Assembly: GCA_018712565.1 (NCBI GenBank)
Contig: DVGU01000008.1
Span: forward strand, 1 to 46,938
Reading direction: 5' to 3'
Origin: Candidatus Faecimonas gallistercoris
GTDB taxonomy: Bacteria > Bacillota_I > Bacilli_A > RF39 > UBA660
DNA: 46,938 nucleotides
Shown here: positions 16,721 to 24,899 of the stretch, one piece after another
Layout: each line of letters begins with the position of its first letter
Numbering within the stretch: the stretch's first letter is position 1
The notes under the pieces: generated by a model
The model's input: the letters and a program-made list of their open reading frames with translations, nothing else
The model's database searches: none
What the model was told of the DNA's origin: nothing
Translations under genes and position numbers: made by a program

Positions 16721-17626
16721 ATGTATGTTCCAGATGATGATAATTATATTGTTGATGGAGAAAACTATGCTCCACCTAGGCCTCCTCAACATGATGAGGA
16801 AAAAAAGAAGTTGCCAGGTAAAGTTATTGTATTAGTTCTTGTAGCAATCGTCTTAGGAGTAGGTGTTTATTTTGTTAGTAGTCTATTTTTTGGAGGGGAT
16901 AATAAGCCAAGGGAAGATGATTCTTTTTCTACAACATTAAGTGTTGATGATCCTGAGGTGAAAAAAATTTATGAGAAAGCAACTTATGGAAGAAATAGTG
17001 GTACTTTAAATAAATATTTAAAAGAACAATTTGTTTCTTTAAAAGATTTTAGTAATGCCGAGAAGTTTAGTTATGCTCTTTATGGGCTTCGAGAAAAAGA
17101 TTTAGAGGAGTCTGATGAAGAAGGACAATACCTTATTTCTGATAGTAGAATGGATGAACTAATGAAAGCATATTTTGGAGATAAAGTTACTTATCTAAAA
17201 CAAGGAACAATTCCTATTACTCTTGGAAAGACTTTAAGAGGAGGAAATAAATTATCACTTACTTATGATGTAAATAAAGAAATGTATACTACTTCTGTTA
17301 CTTCTACCACATTATCTTCTAAGACAATTCCTGTTTATATGGCAATATTAGAAAGTGCATCTAGGGATGAAGATAGGACAGTAACTCTAGTAGAGAGAGT
17401 AATTTATATTACTAGTTCTCAGTCTAATAATGTAGTTAGTTATAATGTATACCGTGATTTTAATCATACGATGTTAATAGATAGTGAAAGTAATGTTTCT
17501 TTAGCAGATTATCAAAAGAGTCCAATTTCTGTAGAAGATTATATTAATCAGGCTAATATTATAACTTATAAATTTAAGGAAAAAGATGGGGAGTATTATT
17601 TTTATCAGAGTTCGATTCAAGAATAA
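16721..17626 (+). CDS. Unknown single-pass membrane protein with extracellular domain
   Basis: 301 residues, family not recognised. A charged, proline-rich cytoplasmic N-terminus (YAPPRPPQHDEEKKK) precedes one membrane helix (about 30-54, VIVLVLVAIVLGVGVYFVSSLFF); the remaining 245 residues would lie outside. Two alpha/beta segments are seen; the second half contains repeated Thr/Ser-rich strands (YTTSVTSTTLSSKTIPVYMAILES). No catalytic or cysteine motif is evident. The type II topology resembles envelope-assembly or regulatory proteins, but no function can be given. Ribosome site GGAGGG before ATG 16721. It ends in a clear terminator that separates it from lepA. Confidence 0.75.
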   Translation: MYVPDDDNYIVDGENYAPPRPPQHDEEKKKLPGKVIVLVLVAIVLGVGVYFVSSLFFGGDNKPREDDSFSTTLSVDDPEVKKIYEKATYGRNSGTLNKYLKEQFVSLKDFSNAEKFSYALYGLREKDLEESDEEGQYLISDSRMDELMKAYFGDKVTYLKQGTIPITLGKTLRGGNKLSLTYDVNKEMYTTSVTSTTLSSKTIPVYMAILESASRDEDRTVTLVERVIYITSSQSNNVVSYNVYRDFNHTMLIDSESNVSLADYQKSPISVEDYINQANIITYKFKEKDGEYYFYQSSIQE

Positions 17627-17631
17627 TTATT

Positions 17632-17660
17632 ACATTACTTTAGGGTAATGTTTTCTTTTA
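17632..17660 (+). terminator. Intrinsic terminator before lepA
   Basis: Stem ACATTAC/GTAATGT (17632-17638, 17645-17651) with loop TTTAGG, followed by TTTCTTTT. Confidence 0.8.
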
Positions 17661-17735
17661 TCCCTAAAAAATAGAAAATATGATATACTAGTATTTGTGA
17701 TGGTTATATTAATTAGTTAAAAAACAGGAGGATTT

Positions 17736-19532
17736 ATGAGGCAGGAGAATATTAGAAATTTTTGTATTATTGCTCATATTGATCATGGGAAAAGTACACT
17801 TGCTGATCGGATTTTAGAGAAAACTGGTGCAATAGAAAAACGTGAATTAAAGAATCAAATGTTGGATTCTATGGATATTGAAAGAGAACGAGGAATTACG
17901 ATTAAGTTAAATGCGGTACAACTTACGTATCATCATGACGGAGAAGAGTATTATTTTCATTTGATAGATACTCCGGGACATGTAGATTTTTCTTATGAGG
18001 TGTCTCGTAGTCTAGCAGCTTGTGAGGGAGCGTTATTGGTCGTTGATGCTACACAAGGAGTAGAAGCACAAACATTAGCTAATTTATATTTGGCACTTGA
18101 TAATAATTTAACAGTTATTCCTGTTGTTAATAAGATTGATTTACCGAGTGCTGATTTACCTAAGGTAGAAGAAGAATTAGAAAATATTGGGTTTTCTAAG
18201 GAGGAAATTATTTTTACTAGTGCAAAAACAGGTGAGGGAATTGATACTTTGTTAGAGGCCATTATTGAAAAGATTCCTGCTCCTACTGGTGATGTTCATA
18301 AGGCTTTAAAAGCATTAATTTTTGATAGTTTATTTGATGCTTATCGTGGTGTAATTATCAGTATTCGTGTGATGGAAGGTGAGGTTAAAGTTGGTGATGT
18401 TATACGGATGATGGCAACAGGAGCAACATATGACGTGGTTGGACTTTCTATTGATACTCCTAAAGAGAAAGCTATATCTTCTTTGAAGGCTGGAGAAGTT
18501 GGTTATCTATCTGCGTCTATTAAGAGCATTAGTGATGTGGAAGTAGGGGATACAATTACGTTGCAATCTGATCCAGCAGCAGAAGCATTACCTGGATATC
18601 AACCGATGAAACCTATGGTTTATTCTGGACTATATCCAATTGATGCTAGTAAATTTGAAGACTTAAGAGATGCTCTTGACAAACTAAAACTAAATGATGC
18701 TTCTTTGACTGCAGAACCGGAGACATCAAAAGCATTAGGATTTGGATTTCGATGTGGTTTTTTGGGACTTTTACATATGGAAGTTATTGAAGAGAGAATA
18801 GAAAGAGAATTTGGAATAGATTTAATTGCTACATCTCCTTCGGTTATTTATGAAGTTTTACTTACTGATGGTTCTAAAGTTATGGTTGATTCTCCTACAA
18901 AAATGCCAAAAAGAGAAGTTGTTTCTAAGACATTTGAACCTTATGTTAAAACTAGTATTTTTACACCTAGTGATTATATAGGTCCAATTATGGAATTGTG
19001 TCAAGATAAGAGGGGGACTTTTATTAATATGGAATATTTGGATCAAATGCGAGTAATGATACATTATGAACTTCCACTTTCTGAAATTGTATATGATTTT
19101 TTTGATAAATTAAAGTCTTTTACCAAAGGATATGCATCTTTTGATTATGAGTTGATTGGCTATAAGGAAAGTAATTTAGTAAAGATGGATATTTTATTAA
19201 ATGGAGAAGTTGTTGATGCTTTATCTGTTATTGTTCATAAAGACTTTGCTTATAATCGTGGTAAAGTCGTAGTAGAAAAATTAAAAGAGATTATTCCAAG
19301 ACAAATGTTTGAAGTTCCTATTCAAGCTGCGATTGGTACTCATGTGATTGCTCGTACTGATATTAAGGCATTACGAAAAAATGTTTTAGCGAAATGTTAT
19401 GGTGGAGATGTTAGTCGTAAGAAAAAACTTTTAGAAAAACAAAAAGAGGGTAAAAAGAGAATGAAAAAAATTGGTAGTGTTGAAGTACCACAAGAAGCAT
19501 TTTTATCTATTTTATCTACAGGAGATAAGTAA
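17736..19532 (+). CDS. lepA: Elongation factor 4 (LepA) GTPase
   Basis: Ribosome-associated translational GTPase that helps translation initiation and can back-translocate stalled ribosomes. 598 residues, the normal length. G1 AHIDHGKST (13-21), G2 region RERGIT, G3 DTPGH, G4 NKIDLP and G5 SAKTGEG are all present, and the C-terminal LepA-specific domain ends with [34 protein letters not shown]. Ribosome site CAGGAGG. TATACT at 17684-17689 is the likely -10. The SpoIIID-like regulator, hemW and an HD gene follow; in many Bacillota lepA is likewise next to hemW. Confidence 0.97.
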   Translation: MRQENIRNFCIIAHIDHGKSTLADRILEKTGAIEKRELKNQMLDSMDIERERGITIKLNAVQLTYHHDGEEYYFHLIDTPGHVDFSYEVSRSLAACEGALLVVDATQGVEAQTLANLYLALDNNLTVIPVVNKIDLPSADLPKVEEELENIGFSKEEIIFTSAKTGEGIDTLLEAIIEKIPAPTGDVHKALKALIFDSLFDAYRGVIISIRVMEGEVKVGDVIRMMATGATYDVVGLSIDTPKEKAISSLKAGEVGYLSASIKSISDVEVGDTITLQSDPAAEALPGYQPMKPMVYSGLYPIDASKFEDLRDALDKLKLNDASLTAEPETSKALGFGFRCGFLGLLHMEVIEERIEREFGIDLIATSPSVIYEVLLTDGSKVMVDSPTKMPKREVVSKTFEPYVKTSIFTPSDYIGPIMELCQDKRGTFINMEYLDQMRVMIHYELPLSEIVYDFFDKLKSFTKGYASFDYELIGYKESNLVKMDILLNGEVVDALSVIVHKDFAYNRGKVVVEKLKEIIPRQMFEVPIQAAIGTHVIARTDIKALRKNVLAKCYGGDVSRKKKLLEKQKEGKKRMKKIGSVEVPQEAFLSILSTGDK

Positions 19533-19545
19533 TTGGTACTTTTTC
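19527..19545 (+). terminator. Possible weak lepA terminator
   Basis: AAGTA/TACTT around ATTGG with four T after; only five base pairs and the stop codon inside the stem, so weak. Confidence 0.35.
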
Positions 19546-19582
19546 TTAACTATTTTTATTATAATTATTAGGAGGATATATA

Positions 19583-20032
19583 ATGAATGAAAAACAAATT
19601 ATAGAAGAAGCAAAATTATATATAAGTAATGATAAAACAATTAGTGATACTGCTTGTGATTTAGGTATTTCGAAGAGAACACTTCAGTTACATATAAAAA
19701 AGTTAGAGGCTATTAATCCTGAATTATATAAACTTGTTTTAGAAAAAAAAGAATCTAATCAAAAAGCTGGTCGACGTATTGGTGGTTCTAAAGGTAAGAA
19801 AGGGGTTACATATACTAGTGAGAAGGCATTAGAGGTTGCTTCAGAAATTGTTTCTCAACATTTAACCTATCAAGGAGCAGAGGCTTTATATGGGATGCCT
19901 AGTTCTACTATATATGATATGGTTCATAGTGATTGTGTACCTTTGGAGGTTCAGGAACAATTAGATTTAACGGCATATGAAAATCAGAGAAGGTCTGTGG
20001 ATGAAGATAGAAAAGGTCATTTTAGAAAATGA
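19583..20032 (+). CDS. SpoIIID-like DNA-binding protein with two helix-turn-helix segments
   Basis: 149 residues. Residues 1-50 (IIEEAKLYISNDKTISDTACDLGISKRTLQLHIKKLEAINPELYKLVLEKKESNQ) resemble SpoIIID, whose core reads '...VRVIAKEFGVSKSTVHKDLTERLPEINPDLANEV'. A basic linker (RRIGGSKGKKG) follows, then a second helix-turn-helix at about 80-115 (ALEVASEIVSQHLTYQGAEALYGMPSSTIYDMVH). SpoIIID itself has only the first unit plus a basic tail and is about 93 residues, so this is a longer variant. It overlaps hemW by four bases (ATGA) and has its own GGAGG ribosome site and a TATAAT-like box. Target genes unknown; sporulation role is inference only. Confidence 0.6.
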   Translation: MNEKQIIEEAKLYISNDKTISDTACDLGISKRTLQLHIKKLEAINPELYKLVLEKKESNQKAGRRIGGSKGKKGVTYTSEKALEVASEIVSQHLTYQGAEALYGMPSSTIYDMVHSDCVPLEVQEQLDLTAYENQRRSVDEDRKGHFRK

Positions 20033-21126
20033 TACGTAGTTGCTACATCCATATTCCTTTTTGTAAAAAAATTTGTAGTTATTGTGATTTTTGTAAATTG
20101 TTTTATGATACAGGATATGTTTTATCTTATTTAGATAGTTTGGATGAAGAGATTTTAAAAAATTATCAAGAAGAAGAATTAAATACTATTTATATAGGTG
20201 GTGGAACACCTAGTTGTTTATCGATTTGTGAACTTAAATATTTATTTTCTATTTTATCTAGATTTAAAAGAAGTAAAGATTGTGAGATTACAATTGAGGC
20301 AAATTTTGATAGTATTACTAAGGAAAAAATAGATTTATTTTTAGAGTTTGGTATTAATCGTATTAGTTTTGGAATGGAAACTACACACGAATGGATTTTA
20401 AAGAAGATGAATCGTAGCCTAGATTTGTCTTATGTTAAAGAAATTATTTGTTATTGTAGAGAAAAAGGACTTACTAATATTAATTTAGATTTAATGTATG
20501 CTTTTCCTGGTGAAAGTATACAGGAAGTAGAAGAAGATGTTTCTTTTCTTTTATCTTTAGATGTTAATCATATTTCTACTTATTCACTTATTTTAGAAGA
20601 GCATACATCATTGTATTTGCAACATTCTTCTTTGGTCGATGAAGATATGGATGCTAGAATGTATCAGAGAATTTGTGAGATGTTAAAAGACTATGTTCAT
20701 TATGAGACTAGTAATTTTGCAAAAGATGGAAAGTATTCTCGTCATAATTTGTGTTATTGGAATAATTGGGAGTATTATGGTTTTGGCCTTGGAGCCAGTG
20801 GATATATTTTAAATATTCGTTATGCTAATACTCGTAGTATGACACATTATTTACAGGGAAATTATCGTTACCAAGAGGAAAAATTGTCTACTTATGATAA
20901 AATGGAATATGAGGTTATTTTAAATCTAAGGACAAAATGGGGAATTTCTAAGAATAAATTTTTTCAATTCTATGGTAAAAACTTAGAAGAAGTTTATCCT
21001 TATCAAAAGTTAATTGATCAGGGATATTTAATTGAAAAAGATGATAATATTATTATTCCTTATTCTTATTGGTATCTTAGTAATGAAATTATAGTTAAAT
21101 TATTGGAGGGATGTTGTTATGAATAA
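20029..21126 (+). CDS. hemW: Radical SAM heme chaperone HemW
   Basis: 365 residues. The N-terminal CxxxCxxC cluster motif is C12-KKI-C16-SY-C19 followed by F21, in YIHIPFCKKICSYCDF, and binds the [4Fe-4S] cluster with SAM. YIGGGTPS, SFGMETT and DLMYAFPGE are HemN/HemW core motifs, and the HNxxYW heme-binding signature is present as RHNLCYWNN, which argues for HemW rather than the oxidase HemN. HemW is thought to insert heme into target proteins. No heme biosynthesis gene is visible in the window. It overlaps the upstream regulator by ATGA and the downstream HD gene by eight bases, so all three should be one operon. Confidence 0.9.
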   Translation: MIRSCYIHIPFCKKICSYCDFCKLFYDTGYVLSYLDSLDEEILKNYQEEELNTIYIGGGTPSCLSICELKYLFSILSRFKRSKDCEITIEANFDSITKEKIDLFLEFGINRISFGMETTHEWILKKMNRSLDLSYVKEIICYCREKGLTNINLDLMYAFPGESIQEVEEDVSFLLSLDVNHISTYSLILEEHTSLYLQHSSLVDEDMDARMYQRICEMLKDYVHYETSNFAKDGKYSRHNLCYWNNWEYYGFGLGASGYILNIRYANTRSMTHYLQGNYRYQEEKLSTYDKMEYEVILNLRTKWGISKNKFFQFYGKNLEEVYPYQKLIDQGYLIEKDDNIIIPYSYWYLSNEIIVKLLEGCCYE

Positions 21127-21700
21127 AGTAGAAGAGTTTGAGGTTGAACTTGGTTATATAAAGGATGAGACTATTTTAGAAGATTGTCGTACGATGATAG
21201 GGGCATTACCTGATTATTTCTTTTTAGTTCCTGCATCTTCTACAGGAAAGTATCATCCTAGTTATTCACTTGGTGAAGGAGGACTTCTTCGTCATACAAA
21301 AGCGACGGTTAGAATTGGTTATGAATTATTACAAGATCCTTGTATTGGTAATAAATATACGGATAATGAAAAAGATATTATGTTAATGGGATTATTACTT
21401 CATGACGGATTAAAACATGGTATTCCTAAAGAACGTTATGTTCGCTTTGATCATCCTCTTTTAATGGCTAATTATATTATGGAACATAAAGCTGATTTAC
21501 TTATGAGTGATGAAGAGTTAGAACTTCTTTGCTCTGTCATTCGAACTCATATGGGGCCATGGACTAAGGATTATAATGGTGAAGAAGTATTAGAAGCTCC
21601 AAAGACAAAGTATCAAAATTTTGTTCATATGTGTGATTATCTAGCAAGTCGTAAGTGTTTACTTGTACCTTTTGATGAAAATAATAGAATAAGTGTTTAA
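21119..21700 (+). CDS. HD-domain phosphohydrolase
   Basis: 193 residues with the HD metal-site pattern: GGLLRHTKATVRI supplies the first His, LLLHDGLKHG the HD pair, and VIRTHMGPW plus FVHMCDYLASR the later His and Asp. Such proteins hydrolyse phosphate esters of nucleotides, but the substrate cannot be told. ATG 21119 follows GGAGGG and lies inside the end of hemW (eight-base overlap). The motif order suggests the COG1418-like/YqeK-adjacent general HD family. A perfect nine-bp hairpin terminator overlaps its stop codon. Confidence 0.8.
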   Translation: MNKVEEFEVELGYIKDETILEDCRTMIGALPDYFFLVPASSTGKYHPSYSLGEGGLLRHTKATVRIGYELLQDPCIGNKYTDNEKDIMLMGLLLHDGLKHGIPKERYVRFDHPLLMANYIMEHKADLLMSDEELELLCSVIRTHMGPWTKDYNGEEVLEAPKTKYQNFVHMCDYLASRKCLLVPFDENNRISV

Positions 21701-21717
21701 TGGTACACTTATTTTTG
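21688..21717 (+). terminator. Intrinsic terminator of the hemW-HD operon
   Basis: Perfect stem AATAAGTGT/ACACTTATT (21688-21696, 21705-21713), loop TTAATGGT, then TTT. Confidence 0.85.
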
Positions 21718-21742
21718 GTTATAAGGGATTTAAAGGTTACTC

Positions 21743-21771
21743 TTGACAAGCGAACAAACGTATTATATAGT
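21743..21771 (+). promoter_or_regulatory. tmk promoter with LexA/DinR-like operator
   Basis: TTGACA (21743-21748), 17-base spacer, TATAGT (21766-21771). The spacer contains CGAACAAACGTATT, matching the Bacillus SOS-box consensus CGAACRNRYGTTYC at 12 of 14 positions. The same spacer recurs at the promoters at 43104 and 46490. Confidence 0.7.
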
Positions 21772-21824
21772 AATTATATTAGGAGAAAAGTTTATTTTGT
21801 ATGTAGATAGAAAGGATTGGTTGT

Positions 21825-22493
21825 ATGAAAGGAAAGATAATTGTTATCGAAGGGACAGATTGTTCAGGAAAAGAAACACAATCTCTTTTGTTAGAAAAAA
21901 AATTAAAAGAAGCTGGAAAAAAATGTATTCGCTTTGGATTTCCTATGTATGATACACCAACTGGTAGAATTGTAGGAGGTCCTTATCTGGGAAATCCAGA
22001 AATTTTACAAGGCTTTTTTCCAGAAGGGGCTGATCATGTTGATCCTCATATTGCGTGTTTATATTATGCTGCAGATAGAAAGTATAATATGGAGAAAATT
22101 CTTCCTTATTTAGAAGATGGTTACTATGTTATTTTAGATCGTTATACTACTTCTAATCTTGCTCATCAGGGTAGTAAGATTCATGATAAGGATGAGAGGT
22201 TTTTAATGTATCAATGGATTGATAAATTAGAATATTGGTTGTTGCAACTTCCAAAGCCTGATCAGACTATTTTTTTACATATGCCATATCAATATTCTTT
22301 AAAATTAAGAGAAACTAGAAAAGTGGTGGATGAACATGAACGTTCTGAGGAGCATTTAAAAAATGCTGAGGAGGCTTATATTGAACTTTCTGAGATGTAT
22401 AATTGGAAAAGAATAGAATGTGTTAAAGATGATAAAATAAGGTCTATTGAAGATATTAATCAAGAGATTATTGATAATTTAATTGAGATTTAA
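21825..22493 (+). CDS. tmk: Thymidylate kinase (dTMP kinase)
   Basis: Phosphorylates dTMP to dTDP for DNA synthesis. 222 residues. P-loop GTDCSGKET (10-18) where the usual GxDGxGKTT has Cys for Gly and Glu-Thr at the end; DRYTTSNLAHQGSK is the DRY/substrate loop. The lid region (KVVDEHERSEEHLKNAEEAY) is long, as in the eukaryote-type and some Mollicutes/Bacilli enzymes. FFPEGADHVDPHIACLYYAADRKYN is characteristic of this subfamily. AAAGGA precedes ATG 21825. The promoter carries an SOS-box-like operator, so expression may rise on DNA damage (inference). Confidence 0.88.
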   Translation: MKGKIIVIEGTDCSGKETQSLLLEKKLKEAGKKCIRFGFPMYDTPTGRIVGGPYLGNPEILQGFFPEGADHVDPHIACLYYAADRKYNMEKILPYLEDGYYVILDRYTTSNLAHQGSKIHDKDERFLMYQWIDKLEYWLLQLPKPDQTIFLHMPYQYSLKLRETRKVVDEHERSEEHLKNAEEAYIELSEMYNWKRIECVKDDKIRSIEDINQEIIDNLIEI

Positions 22494-22504
22494 CTTTTTA
22501 TAAA

Positions 22505-22541
22505 AAAAATCCTCTAATTTTAATTTAGAGGATTTTTCATT
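22505..22541. terminator. Bidirectional terminator between tmk and gspE
   Basis: Perfect 13-bp stem AAAAATCCTCTAA/TTAGAGGATTTTT (22505-22517, 22525-22537), loop TTTTAAT. T-rich in both senses; it lies between two convergent genes. Confidence 0.9.
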
Positions 22542-24262
22542 TATTGACTTGGTAGAACACTTATTGCTTGTGAAACCATTTGTTCAGTTGCTGGTTGTTG
22601 CTCTGCTTTATTAATAATGGTTGGAATAATTGAAGTGGCTTGTTTTTTTTGATTGACTGGTGATTGTGTTTGTTCTGTTGCTGGTTTTTTTGTGGTGGAT
22701 ATTATAGGAATAATCGAAGGTTGAGAAGTGTCAATCTTAGTAATGGTAGGGTTACTGAAAGGGGTTGGTTGTTGTTCTTGTTTGATTGCTGAGGTGATTT
22801 CTGGGGTGTTTTTTTGATTTTCAACTGTGTTTATTTTCTCTAGTGTATTGATTGGTTTGTCTGTTGTTGTTGTTTTCATGGTTGGTTGTGTAGATTCATT
22901 TTGAATAGTCGTTGGAATATTTGTAGGGGTTGCTTTATTTAATGGTACTATTTCTAACTCTTGTTGTGCATTTTCTTCCTGTTCTTTCATTTCTTCTAGT
23001 TTTTCTTGTTCTTCCTTAGCTTTTTCTTTTGCCTTTATTTTTTCAGCAACATCATTTTCAAAGAAATCTTCAGCATCTTCTATTTCTATAACACGTAATA
23101 CTTCTTCGAAGCTTGTACTTCCATCGACTACTTTTCCTAAAGCATCTTGTAACATTGTAATTACTTTATCACTATATACTAATTTTGATAGCTCATCTTT
23201 ACTTATATTTTCATTATTTAATGCATTTCGCATTTCATCATCTAATTCTAGTACTTCTTGTATAGCGACACGTCCTTTATATCCTTTACGGCAGGCATCA
23301 CAACCATCATGGTTAGCATCCCATACTCTATCTATATCTTTTTTTAAGTATTTTTTAAATACCTTTTTTTCAAATTTAGTTGTTCTTCTTTTGACACGAC
23401 ACTTAGTACATATTTTTTTTGCTAGTCTTTGTGAGATGATACCGGTTAGGGCAGTAGATAATAAGTAACGTTCTACGTTCATATCTAGTAGACGTTCTAC
23501 TGTTGATAATGTATTATTGGTATGGATTGTTGATAAAACTAAGTGTCCAGTAATTGCGGCACGAACGGCAATTTGCGCAGTTTCACTATCACGAATCTCT
23601 CCGATTAGAATAACATTAGGGTCTTGACGTAGGATAGAACGAAGTGCTGCGGCAAAGGTCATACCGATTTCGGCATTTACTTGTACTTGATTCATACCTT
23701 CAATATTCATTTCTATAGGATCTTCTACTGTGATAATGTTAGTTTCTTCTTTATTTAATGTTTGTAAAACAGAGTATACAGTGGTTGATTTACCAGATCC
23801 TGTTGCTCCAGTGATTAGAATAATTCCATTAGGCACTTGAATCATACGTTTTAATCTGGCTAAGTTTGATTCGTTAAATCCTAGACTATCTAATCCTTGC
23901 AAACTTCTGGAATAATCTAGAATACGAATAACTATCTTTTCTCCTTCATTTAATGGAAGACATGAAACACGCATATCTAAATAAGTACCACCGAAATTAC
24001 CTTTGATGGCTCCATCTTGAGGAAGACGAGATTCTGTAATGTTCATATTTGCTAGTAATTTTAGTCTGGTAGTAAGATTTCTTTCATACGTTTTTGGTAT
24101 ATATGTAAAATTTTGTAAATCACCATCGATACGAAAACGAACCATCATGCCATCTTCTCTAGGATCAAAGTGTATATCAGAAGCACCTGATTTAGCAGCT
24201 GATATAATTATATAGTCTGCAATCTGGGTAATTGGTGTCTTCGTAAAGTCAAATTTTATCAT
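22541..24262 (-). CDS. gspE: GspE/PilB/ComGA-type assembly ATPase with long C-terminal tail
   Basis: Cytoplasmic hexameric ATPase that drives assembly of type IV pili or competence pseudopili. It lacks the MshEN domain and begins directly with the N2 domain (ASDIHFDPREDGMMVRFRIDG), as in ComGA. Walker A TGATGSGKST (151-160), Asp box ITVEDPIE, Walker B LIGEIRDSETA (219-229), His box STIHTNN, and zinc tetracysteine C285xxC288...C321xxC324 are all intact. The family core ends near residue 405. The last 170 residues are unusual: a charged coiled coil (EKIKAKEKAKEEQEKLEEMKE) and a Thr/Pro/Gln-rich low-complexity tail. It is divergent from the pseudopilin genes and lies about 8.5 kb from gspF and the prepilin peptidase. 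Ribosome site AAAGGGG. Confidence 0.93.
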   Translation of the reverse strand: MIKFDFTKTPITQIADYIIISAAKSGASDIHFDPREDGMMVRFRIDGDLQNFTYIPKTYERNLTTRLKLLANMNITESRLPQDGAIKGNFGGTYLDMRVSCLPLNEGEKIVIRILDYSRSLQGLDSLGFNESNLARLKRMIQVPNGIILITGATGSGKSTTVYSVLQTLNKEETNIITVEDPIEMNIEGMNQVQVNAEIGMTFAAALRSILRQDPNVILIGEIRDSETAQIAVRAAITGHLVLSTIHTNNTLSTVERLLDMNVERYLLSTALTGIISQRLAKKICTKCRVKRRTTKFEKKVFKKYLKKDIDRVWDANHDGCDACRKGYKGRVAIQEVLELDDEMRNALNNENISKDELSKLVYSDKVITMLQDALGKVVDGSTSFEEVLRVIEIEDAEDFFENDVAEKIKAKEKAKEEQEKLEEMKEQEENAQQELEIVPLNKATPTNIPTTIQNESTQPTMKTTTTDKPINTLEKINTVENQKNTPEITSAIKQEQQPTPFSNPTITKIDTSQPSIIPIISTTKKPATEQTQSPVNQKKQATSIIPTIINKAEQQPATEQMVSQAISVLPSQ

Positions 24263-24356
24263 AGTGTCAACCCCTTTTGTTTTTTACTATGGTATTTTAT
24301 CTTATTTTATTATATAATATTTTTAGTATAATAGCAAGAAAGTAGATGGGAAAAAG

Positions 24357-24899
24357 ATGAAAAAAAATAATAAAGGTTTTGTTTTGGTTGAAACATTGGT
24401 TGTTACAGTTTTTGTTATGGCTGTATTTTCTGTTATTTATGTTAATTTTTATCCATTAGTAGGTGAGTATGAAAGAAGAGAGTTTTATGACGATGTAGAT
24501 AGTAAATATGGAGCTTATTGGATTAAGAGATTTATTCAAAGTAGTAGTTATGATTTTTATCGTTCTGGGGGACTGAATGCTAATATTACTAGTAATGGAT
24601 ATGCTAATTTTCAATGTAGTGAGTTAGGGAGCGAGGATAGGAATTTCTGTAGTGAGATGTGGAGTAGGCTAGGTATAAATAAAGTCGTGGTTACTACTTA
24701 TAATATACAGACATTTAAGGATAAAATACAAAGTAATTCTACTGGTTTTACTGAAAATTTTGTCTCTTATATTGAGTATTTACCAAATTTTGAAGTTGCT
24801 TCTGAAAATGGTGCTAAGTTTAGAGTTTTAGTTGAATTCAAACAAACTTCCGAAGATGAAGAATATTATTCTTATGCAAATATGGAGGTGGTTAAATGA
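24357..24899 (+). CDS. Pseudopilin with type III signal (first)
   Basis: 180 residues. MKKNNKG|FVLVETLVVTVFVMAVFSVIYVNF is a classical prepilin leader: short basic peptide, Gly, cleavage before Phe, Glu at position +5 and a hydrophobic helix. The prepilin peptidase at 34307 would cut after the Gly. The mature part (about 170 residues) has a Cys pair (FQCSELGSEDRNFCSE) that could form a disulfide. It is too large and divergent to be recognised as ComGC, so it is probably a minor pilin like ComGD/F. TATAAT 24327-24332 is the likely -10; the weak ribosome site GGGAAAAAG precedes ATG 24357. It overlaps the next pseudopilin gene by four bases. Confidence 0.85.
   Translation: MKKNNKGFVLVETLVVTVFVMAVFSVIYVNFYPLVGEYERREFYDDVDSKYGAYWIKRFIQSSSYDFYRSGGLNANITSNGYANFQCSELGSEDRNFCSEMWSRLGINKVVVTTYNIQTFKDKIQSNSTGFTENFVSYIEYLPNFEVASENGAKFRVLVEFKQTSEDEEYYSYANMEVVK

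Noticed and set aside
22541-24262. Frameshift or assembly error as cause of the ATPase tail
   Set aside because: The tail is a single clean frame with composition similar to other linkers in this window, and a good terminator follows.
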